Positions 27,053 to 37,278 of a DNA stretch of 64,000 bases are shown here, one piece after another; within the stretch, counting starts at the first letter, position 1; each line of letters starts with the position of its first letter. Under the pieces are notes generated by a model. The model was not told where the DNA came from, made no database searches, and saw nothing but the letters and a program-made list of their open reading frames with translations. Source of the DNA: Helicobacter canis (GTDB lineage: Bacteria; Campylobacterota; Campylobacteria; Campylobacterales; Helicobacteraceae); the NCBI RefSeq assembly GCF_900451095.1, contig NZ_UGHV01000001.1:558001-622000 (forward strand), in the 5' to 3' direction. The position numbers and the translations under genes were made by a program.

Positions 27053-27596
27053 CTTTGGGGGGATTCGGCTTTGCGCGATAAAGCAGGGAGTTTGTGGCTC
27101 GCTTTGTCGATAGACCACAAGTCTTATCTCCTCGCTCGCCACTGCACAACCCTGCTTTTTCATCGCAAATCCTAGAATCCACTTTTGTTTGGGTTGGCTT
27201 TTCTAAAGAAACATCGGCTTGCGCCGAGCGGTGTCCCTTGTTTTCTAAAGAAACTTCGCTTGTTTTGCGCGATAAAGCAGGGAGTTTGTGGCTCGCTTAG
27301 ATTTTGGGCTTCATTGTTAGAATCCACTTTTTCTAAAGAAACTGCGTTTTGACTCTCGGCGTTTTTTCTGTCATTGCGAGCAAATGCTGACGCATTTGCG
27401 TGGCAATCCACTGCATTTGCCCTAGAATCCACTTTTGAAAAATGGATCTAGGCTATGGATCGCCACGCGGCTCACGCCGCTCGCGATGACAGAAATGGGC
27501 AGTGCCGACTCGCGATGAAGGAGAGAGTTTCATCGGCTCGCGATGACAGGAAAATTGGCGTTTCAAAAATCGGCGTTGTGAAAAAGTGGATTCTAG
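27053..27596. repeat. Gene-free 544-bp repeat block between EamA gene and fucosyltransferase
   Basis: Contains a complete C element 27061-27180, an E element around 27201-27260, a direct copy of the C left arm (GCGATAAAGCAGGGAG) at about 27265-27298, B elements 27369-27410, 27454-27492 and about 27508-27549, and A arms near 27309, 27421 and 27584. The last A arm abuts the stop of the fucosyltransferase. No gene is visible. Genes on both sides converge here. Confidence 0.85.
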
Positions 27597-29004
27597 CTAG
27601 TGCAGCACATCGCCCCAGATCACATCAAGCGTGATCCAAGACTCTGGGTAGCATAGGGGATTATCACCGCGCCAAGTGTATTGGGCTGGGCGGATCACAA
27701 GCTTTGCGGGATTATCGATCAAATACGCACCCCAGAAGCTAAAGGTGGAGTTTGCGATGATGGCGTTTTGACACGCTGCCATAGCCATAAGATCGCTGAT
27801 CGCATCGCCTTGATCATTATTGCCGATGAAGTGTAGCTCTGCACCCTTAAGCGACCCTAGTCTTGCATAAAGCTCGCTTTTGCACCACTCCAAATCATCG
27901 CTAAAGATGAAAAAGCTTGGGGATTTGAGCTTTTTGCGCATAAGGGCTATGGCAGTGTCATAATACGCGCTGCCTAGCTTGACATACTCCCAATTCTCTT
28001 GCGCTAGGTAGTCGCCCCTGCGGATATGGAGGAAGACAGAGTCGCTAGTGGATCGTATCTGCTCTTGCAAGGCTTTGGCACTAGGGCTTAAGCATTTTGG
28101 GGTAAATTCTTGGCGCAAGATAGATTCTATCTCGGCAAAATACACTGCATTAGCGAAAAAGCCTTCAAAGTAGGCGTTGCGCGAGAATGGATAGCGTGCT
28201 TGGAAGAGTCTCGCTAGCTTTGGAGAGTCGCGCGTGGTGTAGAGGCTGCGGAGCAAGCGCGCGGGCTTGCTATTAGGCGGGAGGATCTTGCGCACGGCTT
28301 TGGCGCAGAGTGCTTGGCAATATATTTGTGTGCTTATGTCTGCTTGAGAGTCCTGTGCTAATGAAAAATGGCGGAGGATAGGCAGCGTAATGCGAAACTT
28401 TGCAAGCTCTAGATCGCGGATAGTGCTTGCGCGGCGATCTAGAGCTTTAGGGCTAGAATCCACTTTTGCAAAAGCGGATTCTAGGGAAGTATCTGCACGG
28501 AAAGATTTTTCTTTAGTATTGTCATTTTGGGATTCTGGGATTTGTGTCTTTGTTTGTGTGGATTGCCACGCCACTGCTGGCGCAGTGTCTCGCAATGACA
28601 GAAAATGAGCGTTGCTCTTAGAATCGGGGCTTTGTGAGTTTTGTGGTGCAAAGTCTCTCGCGGCAGGATTTGGGAGTTTGTGCTTGTTTTTCTTACCGTT
28701 TTGGGATTCTAAGATTTTTGAGTTAAAAACGGCGTTTTTCAAGTCGCGCAAGGAAGATAAGACTTGAGGTCTATCGACGCAGCGCGGCGCAGAAATCGCC
28801 GTTTTTAGCCAAAAAGCTGAATCCTTACCTAGTCGCCCCCCCCCTTATGAGATTTTGCCCACCTTTAGCACGCAAGGTTTTTAGCGTTACATAGCTAAAG
28901 CTCGCATCTAAGCCTACGCTAAACCCCCTATGCGCCAAAGCGCGTGCAAAGGCGTATTGAAATAGCTGATTGCCCAGACCGCCTTGTAGCTTTACTAGTA
29001 TCAT
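27597..29004 (-). CDS. Alpha-1,2-fucosyltransferase family (GT11), phase-variable, OFF in this assembly, with repeat insert
   Basis: ATG 29004 with AAGGAG starts ILVKLQGGLGNQLFQYAFARAL, the GT11 N-terminus that binds GDP-fucose. After 53 codons a G9 tract (28836-28844) leads to TAA. With G8 the frame joins the downstream ORF, giving about 468 residues. The C-terminal half has the GT11 motifs VFLHIRRGDYL, FFIFSDDLEWCK and ANSTFSFWGAYLI. The family is about 300 residues; the surplus (about residues 60-185) is coded by C, A and B repeats. The H. pylori homologue futC makes Lewis Y and is also switched by a G/C tract. Its ATG overlaps the stop of the upstream transferase (ATGA). Acceptor specificity cannot be read. 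Confidence 0.88.
28455..28824. repeat. Repeat cluster inside the fucosyltransferase gene
   Basis: Inverted C element 28704-28824 directly follows the G tract. A B element at about 28558-28603 and a short A hairpin at about 28459-28486 complete the in-frame insert. Confidence 0.82.
28836..28844 (-). repeat. Poly-G(9) contingency tract in GT11 gene
   Basis: Between ATG 29004 and the downstream open frame (TTG 28751) are 253 nt (remainder 1), so nine G is one too many: OFF here, ON at G8 or G11. Confidence 0.85.
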
Positions 29005-30612
29005 TCTTGCTCCTTGTGATTTGTGGCATTATAGCAAAGCCCTAGTGATTCTAAGATCTTTGCTCTAGCTTGTGGGTAGGCTTCTAGCAGGGCGCGGAGT
29101 TGATCATAGTTGCGATGCTGCTCGCAGTTTATCTCCCAGAGATTAGGGCTCTCATCGATGGCTATGCTAGATTCTTTAGGGTGCTCTAGCGCGTTTTTCA
29201 CAAGCACCTTTGGCACATCATTTAGCACACTCATCACATAAAACCACAAATCATCGTTATAAGGCGCGAGCGATACAATAGCTTGCGTGTTGAAAAACTC
29301 TTGGCTAAAGGGACTTGGCGGATAGAGCACGCCAGAGACGCCCACGCTTGCTAGGGCTAGGTGGGGGGAGTTTTCTTTAATGATTGGGAGATATTGGGCG
29401 GGATCTATGCCTAGAATCTCGGCTAGAAACGCTGCGTCATAAGTCCAATTTGTGTGGATCGCGCGCGGGAATCGCGCGTAAGATTCTAGCAAAAGGCTTA
29501 TGGTATTTGGGGCGTAAATTTGGTCATCATCGATGGTGATGATGATATGCTCTGGGTAGAGTTGCAGGGCGTAAAAGAGCTTTTTATACGCGCGTAAATT
29601 TTCTTCTACGAAGTGGATACTAAGCAGCCCGAGCCTTGCAAAAATCTTTAAGATAAGCGGGAGCTTGCTTGGAGCTATCTCGCTAGAGCTAAGAAACAAG
29701 GCTATATGGAAGTCTTTGTAGTCTTGGGTGAGGATAGAGTAGAGCGTGTGGTGGAGATAGGGGAGGCGGGCGGGGAAGGAAGTTAGGCTCACTAGCACAG
29801 GCGGGGTTTGGGCTTGGGGCGATTCAGTCTTGGGTGAGCGATTCGACAAGATTGGGGCAATTTGTGGGTAGTCATTACCGCTAAGGTAACTCCTACCCCC
29901 AAATTGCCCCAAAGCTTGCAAAGCCCCACCGCAATGCTTAGAATCGTATTGAGCGTGGGTATTTTCAAAAGTGGATTCTAGGCACTTTTGGGCGTTGTTG
30001 TTAGAATCTAAATTCTTGTCATTGCGAGCTTTGCACAGCAAAGCGTGGCAATCCATAGAATCCACTGCATTTACACTAGAATCCACTTTTGAAAAAATGG
30101 ATTCTAGGCTATGGATCGCCACGCTCGTTTCACTCGCTCGCGATGACAGAAATTGGGCAGTGTCGGCTCGCGATGATGGGGGGTCGGCTTGTGGTTTGCT
30201 AGAATCCGCTTTTTTAAAGCTAGATTCTCGCTTTGTTTGGGATAAAGTCCTTTCAAGGTTGCACGCTTTGCGCGCGCTATTGATTTGACTGGATTCTGCT
30301 TGCGCAGAATTGGATTGCCGCGCCACTGCTGGCGCAGTGTCTCGCAATGACGGAGAGCTAGAATCAGGGCTTTGTGAAAACGAGGATTCTAGTGTAAAGT
30401 CGCTCGCGGTGGGATCAAGCTGCTTTCTAATCTCAATTTGGGATTCTAAGATTTGCGATGATAAATCGCCGCTTTTAAGCGGTGGGCGCAGGGATTTATC
30501 TAGGCGATAATGAGCAAGCCCACCGCGCAGAATCGGTGATTTATCGCGCAAAGCTGAATCCCCACCAGATAAAGCTGAATCCCCTTTACTCTGCCCCCCC
30601 CCCTATGAGCAT
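29001..30612 (-). CDS. Family 2-like glycosyltransferase with repeat-coded N-terminal region, probably phase OFF
   Basis: The catalytic part begins near 29810 with PVLVSLTSFPARLPYLHHTL, followed by HIIITIDDDQIY (DDD metal site) and LAPYNDDLWFYVMSVLN; similar transferases usually begin at that PVLVSLTSFP. The 250 or so residues before it are repeat-coded (D, A, B and C elements). An ATG at 30612 leads into G10 (30594-30603) and then a TAA; with G9 it would read MLIGGGQSKGDSALSGGDS into the long frame. GTG codons near 30654 in the same frame could also start it. The start is therefore uncertain. The donor sugar is unknown. It is upstream of, and overlaps, the fucosyltransferase, so both probably build one glycan. 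Confidence 0.72.
29028..29033 (-). promoter_or_regulatory. Internal -10 element for the fucosyltransferase
   Basis: A perfect minus-strand TATAAT inside the last codons of the upstream glycosyltransferase, 24 bp before the fucosyltransferase ATG. It could give independent transcription when the upstream gene is OFF. Confidence 0.45.
29821..30561. repeat. Repeat cluster D-A-B-A-B-C in the 5' part of the glycosyltransferase gene
   Basis: D element 29821-29945, a B element about 30017-30053, an A pair about 30077-30106, B elements about 30112-30149 and 30310-30351, and an inverted C element 30441-30561. Open in the transferase frame from just after the G tract. Confidence 0.85.
30594..30603 (-). 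repeat. Poly-G(10) contingency tract
   Basis: Ten G three codons after the candidate ATG at 30612. The ATG and the downstream frame (30551) are 61 nt apart (remainder 1), so the gene is OFF at G10 and ON at G9. Confidence 0.7.
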
Positions 30613-30761
30613 CTGCCTACACGCCCTTCGCGCCACAAAAACCCCAATACACACATTTCTCTTCCCACGCGTGTAAGAGAAGCCTAGATGTGTGATAGTC
30701 TTTTGCGAGAGTCCAAGCGCGTATAATGCGCGCTTAATGCTAGATTTTATCACGCGCATAG

Positions 30762-32624
30762 CTACTCTTCTATGTAGTTTTTGAGTTTTCTGCCCACTTT
30801 TGGGTGCTTGAGCTTTTTGATCGCACTAGATTCTATCTGGCGCACGCGCTCTCGCGTTACATTCAGCTCTTTGCCAATCTCTTCTAGCGTGCGGTCGCTC
30901 TCATCTTCTAGCAGCCCAAAGCGCATTTTAATGACAGATTGCTCGCGCTCATTGAGCTGGGAGAGCACTTCATCGATTTGGGCGCGTAGGTCTTCTTTCA
31001 AAATATGATCCATAGCACTTGGCGTGGTTTTGTCCTCCACAAAATCCCCAAACTTCCCATCATCATCGCTGCCTATGGGGGCTTCTAGGCTCACTGGCTC
31101 TTTGGTGATTTTGATGACATTTTTGACTTTATCTACACTTAGCCCCACTTCTTCAGCGATGACTTCGACATCTGGCTCTTTGCCTGTCTCTTGCAGGTGC
31201 TTGCGGATAATTTTGTGGATCCTATTGATTGTCTCTATCATATGGATTGGGATTCGTATCGTGCGGGCTTGATCGGCAATGGCGCGAGAGATTGCCTGAC
31301 GGATCCACCAAGTGGCATAAGTGGAGAATTTAAAGCCCTTTTCATATTCAAATTTATCCACTGCTTTCATTAGCCCGATATTGCCCTCTTGGATAAGATC
31401 TAAAAATGGTAGCCCGCGGTTGGTGTATCGTTTGGCGATACTTACCACTAGGCGGAGATTGGACTTTGCCATTTTGGTTTTAGCCTTGTCGGAGATAGAT
31501 TTGCCGCGCTTGATTTGCTCTAAAATTTCTTTAAGCTTTTCTGGGTCGATGTTGAAGCTGCTTTCGCTTGCTTCTTTGGTTTGGAAGAGCTTTTTTAGCT
31601 CCATATATACGCTTACCATAGTCGCTTCTGGGACTGCTTGGATGATTTCATCGCGGCTCATATTGGTGATGTTGCTAAGGATTTTCTGGTGGTTTTGGAC
31701 CAAAGTGTCATTAAAAAGCGGGAGCTTGTATTCAAGCCGTGCTAGCTCGCGCTCAAAGCCATCGCCGTTTTTTAGGCTATTTTCCATAGCTTTGACGATT
31801 TCGTTGATGAGCTTGCTCGTAGGTCCTAGGTCAAGGAGCTTGGACTTTAGCACCTCTTTTTTATGCGCAAGCGTTAGGATAAACACAAGCTCTTCTATCT
31901 CGCTATCAAATGTCGTATCAGCGTGGGATTCTAGCACTTTGAGCCAATCTTTTTTGGCTTTTTCAAGGGCTTTGAAGCTCTCTAGCACTCTATCAATGCG
32001 CTTTTGGTCTTTCTTAGAAATGGGGCGTTTTCCCTCTTCGCTCTCTTCCTCGCTCTCCTCTTCATCATCATAGTTTTCAGCATCGCTATCGCCACCTTCT
32101 TCATCAAAGCTTTTAAAAAGCTCTTTGACACGGCGTTCGCGATTGATTAGGGCATCTTTATAATCATAAATAAAATCAATGAGATAAGGCACAGAGCAAA
32201 TCGCATCAAGGATAATATTTTCGCCAAATTCTATCTGCTTGCTTAGCTCTACTTCTTCTTCCTTGGTGAGCAGGTCGATCTGCCCCATTTCGCGTAGATA
32301 CATACGCACAGGGCTATCGCTCCTGCTCCATTCAAGCAGCTCGCGCTCTTTCATAAAGTCAAATTCTTCTTCAAGCTCTTCATCTAAGATTTTCTTGCGC
32401 TCTTCTTCTAGCTTGATTTTATCTTGGGTATTGAGTGTTTTGGCAAGCTCTGATGAGCTTACAAGCTCGCATTTATGCTTTTTAGCAAGCTCTAGGATCT
32501 TTTTTGCTTGCGCGGCTGTGGGGGGCTTTTTTAGGATTTGCGCGATGGTCTCGTGCGCGATCATCTTTTGCTCTGTGGTGGCAAAAAGCTCTTCTAATTG
32601 CTGGTTGATTGTCTTTGCGGACAT
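30762..32624 (-). CDS. rpoD: Primary RNA polymerase sigma factor RpoD (sigma-80)
   Basis: 620 residues, the usual size for Helicobacter. Region 1.2 (RMYLREMGQIDLLTKEEEVELSKQI) follows an acidic N-terminus. A long acidic non-conserved region (EESEEESEEGKRPISKKDQKR) comes next, then regions 2.1-2.4 (residues about 387-460, NLRLVVSIAKRYTNRGLPF and FSTYATWWIRQAISRAIADQ). Region 3 and region 4.2 (TLEEIGKELNVTRERVRQI) follow. It directs housekeeping transcription from the extended TATAAT promoters seen in this window. It is divergent from msrA across a 137-bp spacer. Confidence 0.97.
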   Translation of the reverse strand: MSAKTINQQLEELFATTEQKMIAHETIAQILKKPPTAAQAKKILELAKKHKCELVSSSELAKTLNTQDKIKLEEERKKILDEELEEEFDFMKERELLEWSRSDSPVRMYLREMGQIDLLTKEEEVELSKQIEFGENIILDAICSVPYLIDFIYDYKDALINRERRVKELFKSFDEEGGDSDAENYDDEEESEEESEEGKRPISKKDQKRIDRVLESFKALEKAKKDWLKVLESHADTTFDSEIEELVFILTLAHKKEVLKSKLLDLGPTSKLINEIVKAMENSLKNGDGFERELARLEYKLPLFNDTLVQNHQKILSNITNMSRDEIIQAVPEATMVSVYMELKKLFQTKEASESSFNIDPEKLKEILEQIKRGKSISDKAKTKMAKSNLRLVVSIAKRYTNRGLPFLDLIQEGNIGLMKAVDKFEYEKGFKFSTYATWWIRQAISRAIADQARTIRIPIHMIETINRIHKIIRKHLQETGKEPDVEVIAEEVGLSVDKVKNVIKITKEPVSLEAPIGSDDDGKFGDFVEDKTTPSAMDHILKEDLRAQIDEVLSQLNEREQSVIKMRFGLLEDESDRTLEEIGKELNVTRERVRQIESSAIKKLKHPKVGRKLKNYIEE

Positions 32625-32719
32625 TGGGTGCCTTTGTGTGGATCTAAGCCAAGTGGGCTTGCAGGGGTTAAGACTTATGGAACTATCGGCTGGTAAAAGA
32701 AATTTTAAAGCGCGGATTC

Positions 32720-32725
32720 TATAAT
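32720..32725 (+). promoter_or_regulatory. -10 element of msrA
   Basis: TATAAT 37 bp upstream of the msrA ATG in the rpoD/msrA divergent spacer, followed by an AT-rich stretch. Confidence 0.55.
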
Positions 32726-32761
32726 ATTTTATCTTTTGTAAAGATAAATGTAGGAGTGCTT

Positions 32762-33280
32762 ATGCGCAAGATTTATCTCGCTGGCGGGTGTTTCTGGGGG
32801 ATACAGGGGTATTTTACTCGTGTGGCTGGCGTGCTAGAATCCAGTGTAGGCTATGCTAATTCACGCATAGCAAATCCTAGCTATGAGCTTGTGTGCTCTG
32901 GGATAAGTGGCGCGGTAGAGGCATTGGAGCTTGTCTATGATGAGAAGCGTTTGGGGCTTAGTGAGATTGTCGATAGGCTGCTATCTATCATCGATCCTAG
33001 TGCGCTAAACTATCAGGCAAACGACATTGGCACGCAATACCGCAATGGTGTGTATTATCTGCAAGAATATAGCAGCGATGAAGCTGTGATCAAAGAGCGC
33101 ATTCACGCGTGGGAGCAACGCAGTGGGCGCAAGGCGGTTACAGAGATCTTGCCATTGCAAAATTTCTATCTAGCAGAATCCTACCACCAAAACTACTTGC
33201 AAAACTACTTGCAGGCTAATCCCCACGGCTACTGCCATATCGATATAGAAGCTGCCTTAAGGCTATGGGAGCGTAAGTAG
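32762..33280 (+). CDS. msrA: Peptide methionine-S-sulfoxide reductase A
   Basis: Repairs oxidised methionine (S epimer) in proteins. 172 residues from the ATG at 32762, with AGGAG five bases upstream; a GTG at 32756 falls inside that ribosome site. The active-site GGCFWG is at about residues 8-13, [19 protein letters not shown] contains the substrate region, and [13 protein letters not shown] is the conserved family block. There is no fused MsrB domain. The N-terminus has no signal peptide, so it is cytoplasmic. The resolving cysteine is probably in HGYCHID near the C-terminus. Confidence 0.93.
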   Translation: MRKIYLAGGCFWGIQGYFTRVAGVLESSVGYANSRIANPSYELVCSGISGAVEALELVYDEKRLGLSEIVDRLLSIIDPSALNYQANDIGTQYRNGVYYLQEYSSDEAVIKERIHAWEQRSGRKAVTEILPLQNFYLAESYHQNYLQNYLQANPHGYCHIDIEAALRLWERK

Positions 33281-33409
33281 ATCTGCGTGTATGGATCGCC
33301 GCAGACACGCTAATAATAAGCGATATATCAAAAGTGGATTCTAGGTTTATCGTAGATTTGACATTTTAAGATTGTGGGCTTGGCTTATGTGCTAGTGGAT
33401 AAAGTCGCT

Positions 33410-33427
33410 GGGGCATATCGCTGCCCC
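33410..33427. terminator. Candidate glnA terminator hairpin
   Basis: A perfect GGGGCA / TGCCCC stem with a six-base loop, 15 bp beyond the glnA stop. No T run follows, so it may only stabilise the transcript or work with Rho. Confidence 0.35.
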
Positions 33428-33441
33428 TACTTATAGAGCTT

Positions 33442-34890
33442 CTAGCAGCTATAAGTTGTCAAAAACTCAAATGGATGTGGGCGGGCTTCCCAGGGCCAGA
33501 TTTCTGTCTCAAACTTATAGGCTTTATAAGTTTGGATAAACTCTTCGCTAAATACCCCCCCCTCTTTCAAATACGCCTTATCCACAAGCATTTCTTCAAT
33601 AGCGTGGCGCAGCGTGTGGGGTAACTGCTTAATGCCCTTTTCTCTAATCTCATCTAATGTTAGCTCAAAGAGATTGATCTCCATTGGCTTGCCCGGATCA
33701 ATGGCGTTTTTAATCCCATCAATCCCAGCGAGTAGCAAGCTTGCAAAGGCAAGGTAAGGGTTTGCCGAGCTATCGGGGAAGCGAAACTCCATTCTTTTAG
33801 CTTTCTCGCCGCTGTTGTAAGGGATCCTAATGCTAGCAGAGCGATTTTGTGCAGAGTAGGTCAAAATGCTTGGAGCTTCAAAGCCAGGTATCAGGCGTTT
33901 GTAGGAGTTGGTGCTAGGATTTGTGAAAGCGGCTAATGCCCTTGCGTGCTTTAGCACACCACCTAGAAAGTGGAGTGCCATATCGCTTAAGCCTTGATAA
34001 GCATCGCCGGCAAAGAGATTTCTGCCATCTTTCCAAATGCTTATATGCACATGCATTCCGCTGCCATTATCGCCATACAAAGGCTTTGGCATAAATGTCG
34101 CGGTTTTGCCATTTAAATGCGCGACCATTTTGACGACATATTTGAGCTTTTGGACATTATCTGCTGCTTCTAGCATATCACCAAATTTCACGCCAATCTC
34201 GCCCTGCCCCTGTGCTACTTCGTGATGCACCACAAAGGTCTCTAACCCCACTTGATTGAGCACCTTTACCATTTCCGCACGCAAATCCACCATAGAATCC
34301 ACCGGAGCCACAGGGAAGTAGCCGCCCTTGGTGCCGGGGCGATGCCCGATATTGACACCTTCAAACTCTTTGGCGCGATTCCACTCGCCCTCTTCAGAAT
34401 CTATCTCATAGTATTGGCAATTCACCGCGTCTTTAATCTTAATAGAATCAAAGACAAAAAACTCATTCTCCGGTCCATAGTAAGCCACATCGCCAATCCC
34501 ACTCTCTTGTAAAAACTTCATCGCCCTTTTTACGATAGAGCGCGGGCATTTTTCATAGGGCTCGTTTTTATAAATATCCCAAATATCGCAAAACACCACC
34601 GCTGTGGTATCAGCCGTAAAAGGATCGATGAAGTAGCGCACGGGATCAGGGATTAGCATCATATCTGATTTATCCACACTCTGCCACGCAGGGATCGAGC
34701 TACCATCAAAGGGCAGCCCTTGGAAGCTGCTTTCATCAATCGCAGAGCGTGAAAAGCTCACATGATGCCACACGCCCTTAATATCACTAAATCGAAAGTC
34801 GATAAACTCCACTTCATTATCATCGCAGAATCTAAAAAACTCCGCCACCGCTGCTTTATCCACTGCTACTTTATCAATGTCTGCTGCCAT
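33442..34890 (-). CDS. glnA: Glutamine synthetase type I
   Basis: Makes glutamine from glutamate and ammonia. 482 residues from the ATG at 34890 with AAGGAG upstream; 18 further upstream codons are open but lack a ribosome site. It has [23 protein letters not shown], the ATP-site [33 protein letters not shown] and NRSASIRIP. The usual adenylylation tyrosine segment near the C-terminus is absent, as in H. pylori GlnA. The coding strand contains eight consecutive G (KEGGVF, near 33555-33562), a potential slippage site. It is monocistronic. Confidence 0.96.
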   Translation of the reverse strand: MAADIDKVAVDKAAVAEFFRFCDDNEVEFIDFRFSDIKGVWHHVSFSRSAIDESSFQGLPFDGSSIPAWQSVDKSDMMLIPDPVRYFIDPFTADTTAVVFCDIWDIYKNEPYEKCPRSIVKRAMKFLQESGIGDVAYYGPENEFFVFDSIKIKDAVNCQYYEIDSEEGEWNRAKEFEGVNIGHRPGTKGGYFPVAPVDSMVDLRAEMVKVLNQVGLETFVVHHEVAQGQGEIGVKFGDMLEAADNVQKLKYVVKMVAHLNGKTATFMPKPLYGDNGSGMHVHISIWKDGRNLFAGDAYQGLSDMALHFLGGVLKHARALAAFTNPSTNSYKRLIPGFEAPSILTYSAQNRSASIRIPYNSGEKAKRMEFRFPDSSANPYLAFASLLLAGIDGIKNAIDPGKPMEINLFELTLDEIREKGIKQLPHTLRHAIEEMLVDKAYLKEGGVFSEEFIQTYKAYKFETEIWPWEARPHPFEFLTTYSC

Positions 34891-35113
34891 TATCGCTCCT
34901 TGCTTGGTATTGTGATAGATTGCGTAAAATAAAGTCAAAAACAAAGTCGCAGTATAGCAAAACTAAGTAAAAGCTAGAATCCAGCCTATCTGCCTAGCCT
35001 GCAGATTTTATGGCTTTGGCGATAATAAAGCTAGAATCTAAAGCTTTCATATAATCTCACTAGCTATCGTGTGAATTGTGTCGCGCCAAATCCAGCTTTA
35101 ACTACCTTGAAAT

Positions 35114-36874
35114 CTATTTTTCTTTCGCAAGATTAGCAAGGCGGCTTGCCTTTGCCACTAGCCCTAGGAACTCTTGCTTATAGCTATCATCGCATACACC
35201 CTGCTGACTTAGAGTATCAAGGATTGTTTGATAGCCGCTTTTGCTCTGTGCGCTATTTTTGCTATCTATACCCCTAAAGCTAGAATCCACAAACTTAGAG
35301 TCCATAAGCAGCAGTCCAAAGCCCGCCACACTCTGGGCGAAGCGCATATCTGCACTAGGCGTAGCCAAAATCGCGCTAGAATCTAGTGCTTGCTCGATAG
35401 GCTTGCTGCTCTCATCATTGCGCGCTTTGTTGGCAGGCTCTTTGTAGCGGATTTTGACATTGAGCCACTCAGCACTTCCTGTGCTATTTGCTTGGCTTGG
35501 TGATTGTGTCTTGGTGGTTTGGGGGTATTTGAGCGGATCGATGATGCCTTTTACATCTGGGGCGAGCTTGGCATTATTGAGAGTAGCTAGGCTAGATTCT
35601 ACCCCCACAGGGACAATCTCATAAAGCGCGGTAACGCGATGCGAGCTTCCCATCTCGCCTGCATCTTTGCTATCATCGTTGAAATCTTCATCATTTAGCA
35701 CTCGCTTTTCATAGCCGATAAGTCGATAAGCAGCGACTTTAGCAGGGTTAAACTCTACTTGGATTTTCACATCTTTTGCCACGGTGATGAGTGTAGCCCC
35801 CACTTGCTCGACTAGGTGCTTCTTGGCTTCAAGGAGTGTGTCGATATAGCCGTAGTTACCATTGCCAGAGTCAGCGAGCTTTTGGAGCATAGAGTCTTTG
35901 TAGTTCCCCATACCATAGCCAAATACCGAGAGATAGATCCCGCTTTGCGCCTTTTGCTTGATGAGCTTTAGTAGCTCGCTCTCACTTGTGATACCCACAT
36001 TGAAATCCCCATCAGTAGCTAGGATCACGCGATTATATCCGCTCTGGATAAAATGCTTTTGGGCAAGCTCATAAGCGTCCTCTATCCCAGCACTTCCGTG
36101 TGTGCTGCCACCTGCACTAAGCGAGTCGATAGCTTTTAGGATCTTTTTCTTATCATTAGTGGGCTTTAGCGCGATAGTGGAGCTTCCAGCGTAGGTAACA
36201 ATCCCCACAGAATCTTTGGAGCTTAGATTCTCTACTAGGAGTTTTAGGGACTTTTGCACAAGCCCTAGCCGATTCTCACCCGCCATAGAGCCAGAAGTAT
36301 CGATAAGGAAGACAAGATTAAATGGCTTGCGTTTATCCCAGTCAATCGCCTTTGCCTGTAAGCCTATGCGCGCGATTTTGTGCGCAGGATTCCACAGAGC
36401 GGGTGCGAGCTCTAGGTTTATGGAGATTGGCTCATCGCCCTTTGGTGCTTGATAGCTGTAGGAAAAGCTATTAAGCAGCTCCTCTATACGCACCATATCA
36501 GGGCTAGGCAGTCTGCCAGACTCTATGACTTTGCGCACAATCGCGTAGGAGGCAGTATCGACATCAGAGCTAAAGGTAGAGAGTGGGTTGTTTGCTACAA
36601 GCTTGAAAGAGTTTTCATCTTTTTGCGCAAAAGAATCGGTGGATTTTACCCTTGCTATGTCGATTGGCGCGCTGCGCATAGTGGGAGGAGCCACTTTGCC
36701 CATATCATAAGCCCTACTAATATTTGGTCTATGCGCACTCTCAAAGTGGTGGGGCATATCGACCATATTAGGCACTTCCTGCGAGCTCTTTTGTGGGGGC
36801 AAGCAGCTAAATATCCCAATCCCCACTGCTACGAGTATGGCAAGGCTTGCTAGGATTTTGCTAAGGTTTTTCAT
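35114..36874 (-). CDS. Von Willebrand factor type A domain lipoprotein (YfbK-like)
   Basis: 586 residues. The N-terminal signal has a lipobox-like IFSC near residue 24, so it is a probable lipoprotein. A YfbK-like N-terminal block (STFSSDVDTASYAIVRKVIESG) is followed by a VWA domain with the metal-site FLIDTSGSM (about residues 190-198), then ATDGDFNVGI. The C-terminal domain ends with VAGFGLLLMDSKF and CDDSYKQEFLGLVAKA. Homologues are called Ca-activated chloride channel-like proteins, but a channel role is unproven; the domain is for protein binding. It stands alone between glnA and dcuB. One A-like CTAGAATCC occurs inside, as ordinary codons. Confidence 0.82.
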   Translation of the reverse strand: MKNLSKILASLAILVAVGIGIFSCLPPQKSSQEVPNMVDMPHHFESAHRPNISRAYDMGKVAPPTMRSAPIDIARVKSTDSFAQKDENSFKLVANNPLSTFSSDVDTASYAIVRKVIESGRLPSPDMVRIEELLNSFSYSYQAPKGDEPISINLELAPALWNPAHKIARIGLQAKAIDWDKRKPFNLVFLIDTSGSMAGENRLGLVQKSLKLLVENLSSKDSVGIVTYAGSSTIALKPTNDKKKILKAIDSLSAGGSTHGSAGIEDAYELAQKHFIQSGYNRVILATDGDFNVGITSESELLKLIKQKAQSGIYLSVFGYGMGNYKDSMLQKLADSGNGNYGYIDTLLEAKKHLVEQVGATLITVAKDVKIQVEFNPAKVAAYRLIGYEKRVLNDEDFNDDSKDAGEMGSSHRVTALYEIVPVGVESSLATLNNAKLAPDVKGIIDPLKYPQTTKTQSPSQANSTGSAEWLNVKIRYKEPANKARNDESSKPIEQALDSSAILATPSADMRFAQSVAGFGLLLMDSKFVDSSFRGIDSKNSAQSKSGYQTILDTLSQQGVCDDSYKQEFLGLVAKASRLANLAKEK

Positions 36875-37278
36875 TTTCTATCCTTGCGACTTGGATTTAG
36901 GTGGGAGTGCTTTTTATAACCTTATCCCTAGAATCCATTTTTAAAAACATACAAAAAGTGGATTCTAGGGATAAGACTCAAAAATGTAAGAACTTCGCAA
37001 AGGATTCTAGGATTTGGAGCTAGAATCCGCTTTTTACGCTTGTTTGCTTCAATACGATTCTAAGATTTCTAAAGAAGCTTCGCTTTGCGGTGGGGCTGTG
37101 GAAATGCTACAAATGCAAGAGACTTCCAAAGGATTCTAGGATTTGCGATGAGAAATCTTTGCTTTGCGAGCGCGTGCAAGGGCGCATACTTGGCGTATGT
37201 AACCGCAGCACGCGCGAAGTAATCAAAGATTTATCGCGCAAAGCCGAATCCACCACCCAAAGCTGAATCGTTTAAAAA
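36875..37278. repeat. Gene-free 404-bp repeat block upstream of the VWA gene
   Basis: An A inverted pair with extended complementary flanks lies at 36921-36975, single A arms near 37020, an E-like TCTAAAGAAGC at about 37060, and a complete C element at 37131-37251. The block lies between dcuB (which ends at 37279) and the start of the VWA gene, so it also carries the VWA promoter; a TTATAACC box at 36914-36921 is the only weak candidate. Confidence 0.8.

Noticed and set aside
27053..27596. Insertion sequence remnant
   Set aside because: No transposase fragment in any frame; only C, E, B and A elements.
30720..30742. Hairpin AAGCGCG-loop-CGCGCTT after rpoD as terminator
   Set aside because: The stem is clear but no T run follows on the rpoD strand and the loop contains a TATAAT, so its role is unclear.
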